The notes under the pieces were generated by a model. The model was not told the origin of the DNA. It saw only the letters and a list, made by a program, of their open reading frames with translations, and made no database searches. Below are positions 12,907-13,436 of a DNA stretch of 13,436 bases, one piece after another (position 1 is the stretch's first letter; the number at the start of each line of letters is the position of its first letter). The translations under genes were made by a program, and so were the position numbers. Source of the stretch: JAWLCG01 sp041687295 (GTDB lineage Bacteria; Planctomycetota; Phycisphaerae; SM23-33; FEN-1343); the NCBI GenBank assembly GCA_041687295.1, contig JAWLCG010000104.1:1-13436 (forward strand), in the 5' to 3' direction.

Positions 12907-13436
<530 letters not shown>

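Overview
The window is a GC-rich bacterial chromosome segment. Its organism is probably a planctomycete, most likely Phycisphaerae-like. This is inferred from the strong G/C third-position bias, signal-peptide-bearing ATP synthase c and b subunits, and a dispersed intergenic repeat whose reverse complement reads like the Q/E-T-N-P-I peptides I associate with translated repeats in that group. No rRNA or marker gene confirms this. All supported genes lie on the + strand; the long minus-strand ORFs are antisense shadows.

Layout. (1) Positions 279-5274 form a protein quality-control block: a secreted HtrA/Deg serine protease (279-1817), an Hsp20 small heat-shock protein (2195-2623) and the ATP-dependent protease Lon (2620-5274). 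hsp20 and lon overlap by ATGA and are probably translationally coupled. htrA is separated from them by a repeat-bearing spacer. (2) A short single-gene unit follows, with its own good promoter and a strong hairpin terminator. It encodes a membrane-anchored protein with four CxxC zinc knuckles (5457-5939). (3) A second promoter, very similar around its -10, drives a three-helix membrane protein (6122-6568). This gene overlaps (GTGA) a DinG-type Fe-S helicase (6565-8535). (4) Positions 8536-9490 are a gene-free island of about 955 bp, packed with repeats: a purine-rich CAGAG-type repeat also present near hsp20, a 230-bp nested palindromic element, and two units of the TNPI-type repeat. The island ends in an AT-rich extended -10 promoter and a second TTGACA promoter. 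(5) From 9491 to the window end runs the F-type ATP synthase operon in classical order: atpZ-like, atpI-like, atpB (a), atpE (c), atpF (b), atpH (delta) and the 5' part of atpA (alpha), cut off just after the P-loop.

The coding content is mostly housekeeping: proteostasis, DNA-damage processing and energy conversion. I see no CRISPR array, phage, transposase, toxin-antitoxin or biosynthetic system. The less explained signals are the repeats, especially the nested palindrome at 8651-8882 and the inverted pair of 31-nt palindromes bracketing htrA. Several protein-level details are also unusual: a basic Pro/Ala/Lys tail on Lon, an Hsp20 lacking the C-terminal IxI motif, and a c subunit with a degenerate glycine motif behind a signal peptide.
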